Positions 1 to 6,947 of a stretch of 7,499 nucleotides of DNA are shown in pieces. This DNA is from an uncultured Pseudomonadota bacterium (GTDB lineage Bacteria; Pseudomonadota; Alphaproteobacteria; CACZRW01). A program made the translations under genes and the position numbers. Below the pieces are notes generated by a model that did no database searches, had not been told where the DNA came from, and saw nothing but the letters and a program-made list of their open reading frames with translations. Location of the stretch: contig CACZRW010000020.1 in NCBI GenBank assembly GCA_902783675.1, positions 1 to 7,499 of the forward strand, given 5' to 3'. How positions within the stretch are numbered: position 1 is the stretch's first letter; every line of letters starts with the position of its first letter.

Positions 1-505
1 CTTTTACTTTCAAGCGGTTAGAGGGCTTGCCTGCCGTGGTCTTTGCGGGTTCGGTTTTAGCCGCGAGCTTTTGTAAGCCCAAGGCCACGCCGTCAATTAT
101 CGCCTCGGGTTTGGCGGGGCAGCCGGGGACGAAAACATCAACGGGAATGACTTTATCCACGCCGCCGACGACATTCGGGCAATCCTTAAATATCCCTCCG
201 GATAAGGCGCAGGAGCCGATGGCAACCACGACTTTCGGGGAAAGCATTTGCTCGTAAAGGTTCTTTAGCACCTTTTTGTTCTTGTGATTCACCGTGCCCG
301 TGACCAAAAGAATGTCCGCGTGCTTGGGGTTGCCCATGTTCACTATGCCAAAGCGCTCTATGTCGTAAACAGGCGTCAGGCAGGCCAAAGTCTCTATGTC
401 GCAGCCGTTGCAACTGCCGCAATCAAAGTGCAAAAGCCACGGAGATTTTACTTTAGCCTTGGCAAGCAGCTCTTTGATTTTGCTTATAGTTTCTTTTGCG
501 AGCAT
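1..505 (-). CDS. echC: Ech-type [NiFe]-hydrogenase small subunit / NuoB-like protein, 3' end cut by the window
   Basis: Reading the minus strand from the ATG at 505 gives 168 codons with no stop before the window edge. This is the Fe-S small subunit of group 4 energy-converting hydrogenases, homologous to NuoB of complex I. In the family it holds the proximal [4Fe-4S] cluster that passes electrons between ferredoxin-type subunits and the large subunit at the membrane face. Visible ligands are C32 and C35 in a SCNGCDIE motif, C99 in GSCALSGG, and C129 in VPGCP, so the cluster site is complete. Extra cysteines occur at C29, C42 and C109. There is no transmembrane segment. After about residue 147 the chain becomes a Lys/Thr/Ala/Pro-rich basic tail, so the true end is probably near. 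The gene starts 6 nt after the echB stop, behind a GGGGTAAG site. A NuoB of a ferredoxin- or F420-linked complex is possible, but the CNGCD motif favours Ech/Hyf-type proteins. Confidence 0.9.
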   Translation of the reverse strand, partial: MLAKETISKIKELLAKAKVKSPWLLHFDCGSCNGCDIETLACLTPVYDIERFGIVNMGNPKHADILLVTGTVNHKNKKVLKNLYEQMLSPKVVVAIGSCALSGGIFKDCPNVVGGVDKVIPVDVFVPGCPAKPEAIIDGVALGLQKLAAKTEPAKTTAGKPSNRLKVK

Positions 506-511
506 GTTTAC

Positions 512-1378
512 TTACCCCACTTGCAGCCACAAAATGTTAATCACGGCGAGCGTCAGACCCGTAATCCACGAGTTTATGAGCATGAAGCTCCACGAGGTGC
601 GGGCGCATATATTATCCACGATAATCTCAAGCACAAAGGCGGCGGCAAGCAGCAGCAACGCTCCTATAAGCGAAGTCGCCCAGAACAGCATAAGGATACT
701 TAAAACAAGGGCTATTTCATACCAATGTGCAAGCTCGGTTACGGCAAGGGTGCGTCCCGCGAATTCGGTCTGCACTCCCCTAACTATTTCCTGATGCCCG
801 TGGTGGCAGGCGGATATGTCAAAGGGCGACTTCCTCAGCTTTATGGTGAGGACATAGCCCAGCACTATCGCCATTAGGGGCAAGGTGAGCAGAAGCGGCG
901 CCGGATAAGCGGCTATCGTGTCCAGCATGAAAGAGCCGGTCACCAAATAAAAGCCCACTATCACCAAAAAGAGCAAAGGCTCGTATGCCAGCACTTGCAA
1001 AAGCTCCCTTTGCGCGCCGATGTGGCCATAGGGCGAAGGCACAGCAATCGCGCTTATCACAAAGCAAACCGCCCCTGCCGCGCTGATAAAGAATATCATT
1101 AAAAGGTCGGCGCCAAGGTAGAACAGCACCAAAGCCGTGATGCTTGCAAACAGGTAAAGGGTGGCAAAGAAGCTCTGCCACGGACTAGCGAGCGCCCTTT
1201 GCTTGGTAAGCAGCTTCAGCATGTCATAGAAAGGCTGGGCAAGCGGGGGACCTTTGCGGCCTTGGCAAGCGGCGGTGAGCTTCCTGTCCAAGCCTTGGTA
1301 AAGCCCCACGGCAAGCGGGGCAAGGACAATCACGGCAAGCGCTATAAGCAAAGCATGTATTACCGACGGCAGCATCAT
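512..1378 (-). CDS. echB: Ech/Hyf-type membrane anchor subunit, NuoH (complex I subunit 1) family
   Basis: This 288-aa integral membrane protein has about eight hydrophobic helices, near residues 7-26, 70-88, 90-114, 130-150, 160-180, 220-236, 238-256 and 266-285. In the family it anchors the hydrogenase-like peripheral arm and forms the channel linking redox chemistry to ion movement. Family signatures are clear: GLDRK then QGRKGPP (29-45), corresponding to the ERRxxxRxQxRxGP loop of NuoH; GAQRELLQ with a following YE (121-133); and KSPFDIS then HHGHQEIVRG and TEFAG (183-208), the HH being typical of Ech/Hyf rather than complex I. Conserved acidic residues include E125, E133, E197, E205, E215 and E221. 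The start is one of two adjacent ATGs lying 1 nt after the echA TGA stop (TGA-T-ATG-ATG), with GGGGGAG inside the echA 3' end as ribosome binding site, so translation is probably coupled to echA. The stop is TAA. HyfC/HycD are equivalent names. Confidence 0.93.
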   Translation of the reverse strand: MMLPSVIHALLIALAVIVLAPLAVGLYQGLDRKLTAACQGRKGPPLAQPFYDMLKLLTKQRALASPWQSFFATLYLFASITALVLFYLGADLLMIFFISAAGAVCFVISAIAVPSPYGHIGAQRELLQVLAYEPLLFLVIVGFYLVTGSFMLDTIAAYPAPLLLTLPLMAIVLGYVLTIKLRKSPFDISACHHGHQEIVRGVQTEFAGRTLAVTELAHWYEIALVLSILMLFWATSLIGALLLLAAAFVLEIIVDNICARTSWSFMLINSWITGLTLAVINILWLQVG

Positions 1379-1379
1379 A

Positions 1380-3362
1380 TCACCATATCTCCCCCAAGCT
1401 GTAAGAGTTCTCTATCGACACGCCAAGCATGAATACCAGCACGATAAGCGCAATGGTGTTAAAGACCTTTACCGAAGTTTCCTCGGTGCAAAAGCCCATG
1501 AAGTAGTAGTTAAAGACGCTTGCCAAAGCGGGCTTATTCATCGGGCCCAAAAAGGTGCCCTGCTTATCCGTTTCTATGCCGCACATAAAGGGTTTAAGGT
1601 GCTTTACGGGCTTTTTATCGCGAGCGGCGGAGGGGTTGGGATTTGCCAAGCGCGCGGCAAGCCAAACGGCGACAATCACCACCACGAAAAGCGGTGCTAT
1701 CCAAAAGGCGCCTTGATACCCCGCAAGTCCTAAGCCTAAGCCTAAGCCCGTCACCGCGAACGGGGTAAGCCCGAACATCTCGGTCGCGGGGGCAATCGCG
1801 GTCTCAAACAAAAGCGGGGCAAAAAAGCTTAAGATTAAAGCGCCCGCGCATAAAAGCGCCAAAGGAGCTTTGGTAAGAAGGGGTAAACCCGCCGTGCTCG
1901 CCGGCTTTATGACATCTTCCGCACTGCCCGAAAGCAACAGCCCTGCCCACCTTGCCCAATATAAAAGCGTGGCAGACGAGCCTATGGCAAGCAAAAGTAT
2001 GACGGGAAGGTTTATCGCCGCGACCGCTTCCAATGCTATCCACTTGCCCATCAGCATGCCAAACGGCGGCAGAATCATCGTCATTATGCCGATGAGCATC
2101 ATCATGGCAGTAAAGGGCATAAGCCTATAAACTCCGCGCATGTCCTCAATATCACGAGAGCCGATTTTCTGCTCAACGGTGCCGGTGCAAAGGAATAACA
2201 GCGCCTTTGATACGGCGTGAAAGATGATAAGGAATATGCCGGCAGTTATCGCTTCCGAAGTGCCTATGCCCGCGCAGGCGAATATCAAGCCGAGGTTGCT
2301 TATCGTGGAATAAGCCAAAATCTTCTTGCCGTTACTCTGCCCTATCGCGGAAAGCGCCGCCGACAGGAACACAAACGCCCCCAGCAAGGCAACGCTTACC
2401 GACAGGAAACTGTCCATATAAGCAGGGGCAAAGCGTATCGCCATATAAACGCCCACCTTCACCATGGTGCTGGAATGAAGAAGCGCCGACACGGGCGTCG
2501 GAGCTACCATCGCCCCTAAAAGCCAGCTTTGGAAAGGCGGCTGGGCGGACTTTATGAACGCCGCAAGAATTAGCATGCACAAGGGCAGCATGAGCGAGGC
2601 GTTGCCAAAGGACATGGTTATAATCTCGCGCATGTCCAAAGTCTCTAAGTGAGTGTAGAACAGCGTCACCGCTATCAGCAAAGCAAGCCCGCCAAGCGAG
2701 TTCATCCACAAAGCTTTAAGCGCGTTCTTGGTCGCCGCAAAGGTCCTGTCAAAGCCGATAAGCCAGAAGGAACAAAGCGAGGTTATCTCAAAGAAAGTGT
2801 ATAAAAACAATATGTTATTTGTTAAGACTAAACCATTCATTGAACCAAGGAACAGCAGCATCACGGCAAAGAAAAACCTTTTCGGGCGGGTGACAAGCAG
2901 GACATGCTTCTCGTGCTTTTTCATGTAGGGTATGGCGAAAAGGCATATCAGCGAGCCTATGACCGAGACAATCATAAGCATGACTATGGACAGCGTGTCA
3001 GCATGGATAAACGGCGATAAAGCCAATGGATTCAATATGTTATCAAGATAAAACAGCAGCCCTATTTGCATAAAAGAAAAGCAGATTATCGGCGGATGCT
3101 TATGCTTCAGGCCGACCGAGGCGATGACTATCAGCACCAAAAAGTCCACTATGGCAAGGCAAAGTCCCAAATTAAAGGGAACATCAAAGGTGCTTAAGAC
3201 AAACCCGTTGCCCCGTGCGGCGAATACCATTGAAGCGGGAATAAGTGCAACAGAGCATAGGTAAACCCATAGGTTTAGCGCCCTATCCTTTCCCGACAGC
3301 AGGCAAAACCCCGCCAGCACAAAGGGCAAAAGTATAAGTATTGCGGTTGTTATCGTCAGCAC
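1380..3362 (-). CDS. echA: Ech/Hyf-type proton (or Na+) pumping membrane subunit, NuoL/Mrp antiporter family
   Basis: This 660-aa, very hydrophobic protein has about 16-18 membrane segments. It belongs to the proton-conducting transporter family (NuoL/M/N, HyfB, EchA, MrpA/D) and is the ion-translocating part of group 4 hydrogenases. The classic motif is present at residues 271-303: KSAQPPFQSWL, then APTPVSALLHSSTMVK. Charged residues lining up with the NuoL proton path are all present: E192 in TFFEITS (TM5 Glu), K271 in IKSAQPP, K386 in HAVSKALLF, and K440 in MGKW. The C-terminal soluble piece with FMCG (592-595) followed by a final helix (632-650) resembles Ech/Hyf proteins. The start is GTG, the first possible in frame because TAA lies two codons upstream; its GGGGG site is rather distant (12 nt). 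The stop TGA nearly touches echB. Whether H+ or Na+ is moved cannot be told. A three-copy hexamer repeat encodes Leu-Gly repeats near 539-546. Confidence 0.93.
   Translation of the reverse strand: MLTITTAILILLPFVLAGFCLLSGKDRALNLWVYLCSVALIPASMVFAARGNGFVLSTFDVPFNLGLCLAIVDFLVLIVIASVGLKHKHPPIICFSFMQIGLLFYLDNILNPLALSPFIHADTLSIVMLMIVSVIGSLICLFAIPYMKKHEKHVLLVTRPKRFFFAVMLLFLGSMNGLVLTNNILFLYTFFEITSLCSFWLIGFDRTFAATKNALKALWMNSLGGLALLIAVTLFYTHLETLDMREIITMSFGNASLMLPLCMLILAAFIKSAQPPFQSWLLGAMVAPTPVSALLHSSTMVKVGVYMAIRFAPAYMDSFLSVSVALLGAFVFLSAALSAIGQSNGKKILAYSTISNLGLIFACAGIGTSEAITAGIFLIIFHAVSKALLFLCTGTVEQKIGSRDIEDMRGVYRLMPFTAMMMLIGIMTMILPPFGMLMGKWIALEAVAAINLPVILLLAIGSSATLLYWARWAGLLLSGSAEDVIKPASTAGLPLLTKAPLALLCAGALILSFFAPLLFETAIAPATEMFGLTPFAVTGLGLGLGLAGYQGAFWIAPLFVVVIVAVWLAARLANPNPSAARDKKPVKHLKPFMCGIETDKQGTFLGPMNKPALASVFNYYFMGFCTEETSVKVFNTIALIVLVFMLGVSIENSYSLGEIW
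1387..1393 (-). promoter_or_regulatory. Ribosome binding site of echB, inside the end of echA
   Basis: GGGGGAG within the codons for Leu-Gly-Glu at the echA C-terminus sits about eight to ten bases before the echB ATG. With the stop and start only 1 nt apart, terminating ribosomes probably re-initiate directly. Confidence 0.55.
1729..1746. repeat. Three exact tandem copies of CCTAAG inside echA
   Basis: The plus strand carries CCTAAG three times in a row. On the coding strand this is CTTAGG, giving Leu-Gly repeats at about residues 539-546 in a late membrane segment. Gain or loss of a unit would keep the frame and change the helix by two residues. Confidence 0.8.
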
Positions 3363-3374
3363 CTTTTATACTTA

Positions 3375-3379
3375 CCCCC
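3375..3379 (-). promoter_or_regulatory. Distant GGGGG ribosome binding site before the GTG start of echA
   Basis: GGGGG (within AAAGGGGG) lies 12 bases before the GTG at 3362, longer than the spacing of the other genes here. An in-frame TAA two codons upstream of the GTG excludes an earlier start. The combination of a GTG start and long spacing predicts weaker initiation than for hydA. Confidence 0.5.
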
Positions 3380-3403
3380 TTTCTTTTCAGTTCCGGTTTT
3401 CTA

Positions 3404-3420
3404 TGCACCGAGCATGTGCA
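3404..3420 (-). other. Small inverted repeat in the 60-nt hydA-echA gap
   Basis: The transcript would read TGCAC, a 7-nt loop, then GTGCA, starting three bases after the hydA TAG stop. The stem is only 5 bp and has no T-run after it, so it is not a normal intrinsic terminator. It is the only structure-like element in the longest gap of the cluster and could mark an mRNA processing or stability point between the soluble and membrane halves. It could also be chance. Confidence 0.25.
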
Positions 3421-3422
3421 GG

Positions 3423-5165
3423 CTACCTTTTGTATTTCGGCCTTGGGACATAGTGCGTGTGCAGGAGCCTGTGCGACTTTTCACTAAGCGGCTTGCCGAG
3501 GTAATCCTTATATATTGCTTTTATCTCGGGATTTTCGTGAGAGCAACGGATTTTTTTGTTTTCGTCATCGCGCTCAAGACCTTTGGTCCGCTCTTCACGC
3601 ACTTTGTTCGTGACGCCGATGGGCTGCCCGCCGCCGCCGATGCAGCCGCCGGGGCACGCCATAACCTCAACAAAGTGGTAAGGCAGCTCGCCCGCCTTTA
3701 TCCCTTCGCGTATCTTGTTCACAAGCGTTTCAACATTGCCCGTGCCGTGAGCAACCGCGACTTTTATCTTGGTGCCTTTGATGTCAATCTCGGCCTCCTT
3801 TATGCCTTTTAGGCCGCGGACGGATTTAAAGTTAACATCTTTAGGGTCCTCGCCCGTGACGAAGTAGTAAGCCGTCCTTAACGCCGCTTCCATAACGCCG
3901 CCCGTGTAGCCGAATATCGTGCCCGCGCCCGTGTATTCGCCAAGCATACTGTCCGCCTTTTCTTCCTTAAGGTTGACAAAGTCGATGCCCGCCTGTTTCA
4001 GCATGCGAGAGACTTCGCGCGTGGTGATGGATATGTCCACATCTTGCACGCCCGACGAGAACATGTCCTTGCTTCTGGCAATTTCGTATTTCTTGGCAGT
4101 GCAAGGCATGACAGAGACAACCACCATGTCCTTGGGGTCAACGCCGACCTTTTCGGCATAGTAGGTCTTGGCAAGCGCGCCAAGCATTCCTTGGGGGGAT
4201 TTGCAGGTCGAGAAGTAAGGAATCATGTCACTGTGATACTTTTCCATAAAGTCAACCCATGCGGGGCAGCAGCTGGTAATCAGCGGCAAAGGTCCCGTCT
4301 TTTCGGTAAAGCGCGAGACAAACTCGCTCGCCTCTTCCATAATGGTTAAATCCGCCGAGAAGTTGGTATCAAACACCGCATTAAAGCCGATGCGGCGCAA
4401 GGCGGCGTAAATCTTGCCCGTGGTAATGTCGCCGGGGTTTAGTCCGAAAGCCTCGCCCAGAGCCACGCGCACGGCAGGAGCAATTTGCACCACGCAATGC
4501 TTGCCAGGGTCGTTAAGCGCCGCCCACACCTTTTCCGTGTCGTCGTATTCCGTAATCGCGCCCGTGGGGCAATGCGCGGCGCACTGTCCGCACTTTACGC
4601 AAGGGGACTCTTCCAAAGGAATACCGCCCGCCGCCGCAATTTGCGTGTGAATACCGCGCCTTAAGAAAGACAAGGCCCAGACATTCTGCTGCTCTTGACA
4701 CACTTGGATACAACGGCCGCAAGTAATACATTTGCGCGGATCAAGCACGATGCTCTTGGTCGAGTCGTCTTTGGGAAGGTCGGGAACGATGGAGTCATAC
4801 TCCTCGCACCTGATGCCGAAGTCCGCCGCCAGCTTTTGCAGCTCGCAGTTGCCGCTCTTCATGCAAGTAAGGCACTCGTTGGGGTGCTTTGATAGGATAA
4901 GCTCGACAACCGTCTTTCTCACCTCAACAATCTCGGGATCGCGGGTGATAATGTCCATGCCGTTATCAAGCGGAGTGGAACAGGCGCGCACCATGCTGGG
5001 ACGCCCCGCCAGCTTCACAACGCAAATGCCGCAAGCCGCAGTGGCGCACAGGTCCTCGTGCTTACACAGCGTGGGAATGTTGATGCCGACGCCTTTCGCG
5101 GCTTCAAGTATGGTTGTCCCCTCGGGCGCTTCAACTTCTATGCCGTCAATTTTCGCTTTTATCAT
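3423..5165 (-). CDS. hydA: [FeFe]-hydrogenase catalytic subunit (M3 type, HydABC alpha subunit)
   Basis: This 580-aa cytoplasmic enzyme catalyses 2H+ + 2e- <-> H2. Domains in order: plant-type [2Fe-2S] (C34, C45, C48, C62); His-ligated [4Fe-4S] (H94, C98, C101, C107); two-[4Fe-4S] ferredoxin domain (C146/C149/C152/C156 and C189/C192/C195/C199); H-cluster domain from about 222. All three H-cluster signatures are intact: TSCCPAW with C299 (proton donor) and C300, MPCTAKKYE with C355, and MACPGGCIGGGGQP with C504 and C508. Proton-path residues known from the Clostridium pasteurianum enzyme also appear conserved (E278, E281, S319, C299). The architecture and length match that enzyme (574 aa). The additional C-terminal [2Fe-2S] domain of Thermotoga maritima HydA is absent. 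The Fe-S part is homologous to NuoG, so hydC-hydB-hydA mirrors nuoE-nuoF-nuoG. The ATG lies 18 nt after hydB with an AAGGGGG site; the stop is TAG. Activity needs the HydE/F/G maturases, which are not in this window. Confidence 0.97.
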   Translation of the reverse strand: MIKAKIDGIEVEAPEGTTILEAAKGVGINIPTLCKHEDLCATAACGICVVKLAGRPSMVRACSTPLDNGMDIITRDPEIVEVRKTVVELILSKHPNECLTCMKSGNCELQKLAADFGIRCEEYDSIVPDLPKDDSTKSIVLDPRKCITCGRCIQVCQEQQNVWALSFLRRGIHTQIAAAGGIPLEESPCVKCGQCAAHCPTGAITEYDDTEKVWAALNDPGKHCVVQIAPAVRVALGEAFGLNPGDITTGKIYAALRRIGFNAVFDTNFSADLTIMEEASEFVSRFTEKTGPLPLITSCCPAWVDFMEKYHSDMIPYFSTCKSPQGMLGALAKTYYAEKVGVDPKDMVVVSVMPCTAKKYEIARSKDMFSSGVQDVDISITTREVSRMLKQAGIDFVNLKEEKADSMLGEYTGAGTIFGYTGGVMEAALRTAYYFVTGEDPKDVNFKSVRGLKGIKEAEIDIKGTKIKVAVAHGTGNVETLVNKIREGIKAGELPYHFVEVMACPGGCIGGGGQPIGVTNKVREERTKGLERDDENKKIRCSHENPEIKAIYKDYLGKPLSEKSHRLLHTHYVPRPKYKR

Positions 5166-5175
5166 CTTATTTAAT

Positions 5176-5182
5176 CCCCCTT
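5176..5182 (-). promoter_or_regulatory. Ribosome binding site of hydA (AAGGGGG type)
   Basis: The minus strand reads AAGGGGG, ten bases before the ATG at 5165 and directly after the hydB TAA. It can pair with the anti-SD as AAGGAGG with one G-U wobble. The same G-run type recurs before echA, echB and echC, so it looks like a habit of this genome. Confidence 0.65.
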
Positions 5183-5183
5183 A

Positions 5184-6926
5184 TTATTGTTCTTTCGTTG
5201 TCGTGGAAGTGGTTTTGGTCGCAGGCAAAAGCCGCTCCTCATACTCGTTCATAAAGAACTTTAGCGAGGATAATATGGGATTAGGTGCGGTTTGCCCTAA
5301 GCCGCAAAGCGACGCTTTTTGCATCGTGTGAGCAATTTGTTTAATCTTTTCAATATCTTGCTTGGTGCCTTTGCGAGCGGCGACCTTCTTTAAAAGCCTT
5401 AGCATTTGATAGCCGCCGATACGGCACGGAGCGCACTTGCCGCAAGATTCATCTACCGTAAAGCCAAGGTAGAAAGTTGCGACATCTACGATGCTGTCGC
5501 TTTCGTCCAGCACAATCATGCCGCCCGAGCCCATGATAGAGCCCACCTCGCGCAAGGCGTCATAGCAGACCTTTAAGTCCAGCATGTCCTTTGGTATCAA
5601 GCCGCCCGAAGGACCGCCCGTTTGCACTGCTTTTAAGGCTTTGCCGCTGTCGGTGCCGCCGCCTATGTCCTCGACAATTTCCCTTATGGGAGTGCCCATG
5701 GGGACTTCGACCAAGCCGCCGTTTTTAATGTGGCCGGTAAGGGCGAAAACCTTTGTGCCTTTGCTCTTTTCCGTGCCCATAGAGGCGAACCAGTCGCCGC
5801 CCTTTTCTATAATCTTTGGCACATTGGCAAGGGTTTCAACATTGTTGATACAGGACGACTTGCCGAAAAGTCCGCTTTTCACGGGATATGGCGGACGGGG
5901 ACGGGGTGAGCCGCGCTTGCCTTCCAAAGACGCCATAAGCGCCGTTTCCTCGCCGCAGACAAAAGCGCCCGCGCCAAGGCGCAATTCAACATTAAAGTTA
6001 AAGTCGCTGCCCAAAATGTTCTTTCCCAAAAGACCGAACTTCTTCGCCTGCCTAATGGCGTTTTCAATGCGCTTTACCGCTAAAGGATACTCGGCGCGGA
6101 TATAGAACCAGCCCGTCGTCGACCTTGTCGCATAGGCGCCGATAAGCATGCCTTCCAGCACGGCGTGCGGGTCGCCTTCCAAAGTGCACGAGTCCATGTA
6201 AGCGCCGGGGTCGCCTTCGTCGCCGTTGCAGATAAAGAACTTTTCACCGCCCTCGCCTACATCTTCTTTAAGCGAGAACTCCCACTTCTTGCCCGTGGGG
6301 AAGCCCGCGCCGCCCCTGCCGCGCAGACCGCTTTTCAAAATCTCGGCGACAACCTCTTCGGGCGTCATGGTGTCCAGCACCTTCTTAAAAGCACCGTAAC
6401 CGCCGTGGGATACATACTGCTCTATGCTTTCGGGATCGTAAGAGCCCATGTCGCGCAGGACTACTTTCTCCTGCTTTCTAAAGAAGGTCATGTCAAGCGA
6501 AAGCGTATGCTCGGCAAGCGTCGGGGAAAGCTTAAAGGCCTCGCCCTCGTTAAGCGCCTTTTCTATATGCTCAACCACGATAAGGCGCGCCGTCATCGCG
6601 TCAATCTTCTTATACATAACGGGCTTTTGCCCCTTTATCTCAACCCTTACCAAAGGACCCGCCGAGCAAAGCCCCATGCAGCCCGTCTTTACCACGCGCA
6701 CCTTGTCTTGCAGCTCGTTGGTAGCAACCGCGCTTTGGAAGGCGTCAAGCACGCTCTCCCCGCCCGCGGAACGACACGAGGTCGAGTTGCAACAAAAGAC
6801 CGTGCAGGCATACTTTTCCGCATTCTCTTTGGTCTCGCGAGCAAGCTTCTCCAGATTTTCCCTTTGCGCTTTGGTAGCGGCTTTCAGTTTGGCAATTTGC
6901 TCGGGCGTAAGTTCAATTTCAGCCAT
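5184..6926 (-). CDS. hydB: NADH-oxidising beta subunit of HydABC-type hydrogenase (NuoF-like), lacking the C-terminal ferredoxin domain
   Basis: This 580-aa flavin/Fe-S protein exchanges electrons with NAD(H) through FMN. Domains in order: a charged, helix-prone N-terminus (5-40); a thioredoxin-like [2Fe-2S] domain (C46, C51, C83, C87); the NuoF core with the FMN/NADH motifs GLRGRGGAGFPTGKKW (200-215), GDEGDPGAYMD (235-245) and GAGAFVCGEETAL (318-330); a SLBB-like region around 395-445; and the N3-type [4Fe-4S] site (C495, C498, C501, C541). The chain then stops after EYEERLLP with a Thr/Lys-rich tail. Characterised bifurcating HydB proteins (about 600-630 aa in Thermotoga) continue with a two-[4Fe-4S] ferredoxin-like domain, and no such cysteines exist here. 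The stop is followed within 18 nt by the hydA start, so this is a real end and not a frameshift. The ATG is preceded by AGGAG at 8 nt. The N-terminal thioredoxin-like domain marks it as HydB-type rather than plain NuoF. Confidence 0.95.
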   Translation of the reverse strand: MAEIELTPEQIAKLKAATKAQRENLEKLARETKENAEKYACTVFCCNSTSCRSAGGESVLDAFQSAVATNELQDKVRVVKTGCMGLCSAGPLVRVEIKGQKPVMYKKIDAMTARLIVVEHIEKALNEGEAFKLSPTLAEHTLSLDMTFFRKQEKVVLRDMGSYDPESIEQYVSHGGYGAFKKVLDTMTPEEVVAEILKSGLRGRGGAGFPTGKKWEFSLKEDVGEGGEKFFICNGDEGDPGAYMDSCTLEGDPHAVLEGMLIGAYATRSTTGWFYIRAEYPLAVKRIENAIRQAKKFGLLGKNILGSDFNFNVELRLGAGAFVCGEETALMASLEGKRGSPRPRPPYPVKSGLFGKSSCINNVETLANVPKIIEKGGDWFASMGTEKSKGTKVFALTGHIKNGGLVEVPMGTPIREIVEDIGGGTDSGKALKAVQTGGPSGGLIPKDMLDLKVCYDALREVGSIMGSGGMIVLDESDSIVDVATFYLGFTVDESCGKCAPCRIGGYQMLRLLKKVAARKGTKQDIEKIKQIAHTMQKASLCGLGQTAPNPILSSLKFFMNEYEERLLPATKTTSTTTKEQ

Positions 6927-6934
6927 GGTTAAAA

Positions 6935-6939
6935 CTCCT
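6935..6939 (-). promoter_or_regulatory. Ribosome binding site of hydB
   Basis: The minus strand reads AGGAG eight bases before the ATG at 6926, within the 21-nt gap after hydC. This is a canonical site and supports the chosen start. Confidence 0.8.
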
Positions 6940-6947
6940 GCTTTATT

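Noticed and set aside
2795..2850. Locally AT-rich patch in echA, considered as an internal promoter or a recombination scar
   Set aside because: The reading frame and family motifs run through it without a break (start of the TM5 region before E192). The AT-richness can be met by Asn, Ile, Leu and Phe codons, and no paired -35/-10 boxes stand out.
3404..3420. Intrinsic terminator between hydA and echA
   Set aside because: The stem is only 5 bp with no following T-run on the transcribed strand, and echA follows with its own ribosome binding site.
5166..5240. Frameshift hiding the missing ferredoxin domain of HydB
   Set aside because: Only 18 nt separate the hydB stop from the hydA start, and no CxxCxxC coding sequence exists there in any frame.
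6165..6932. Long plus-strand open frame (255 codons) opposite the hydB 5' half, and others at 6448-7035, 4732-5331 and 5584-6105
   Set aside because: They lie entirely opposite strongly conserved hyd genes, show no recognisable motif or ribosome binding site, and are explained by the codon choice of the real genes.
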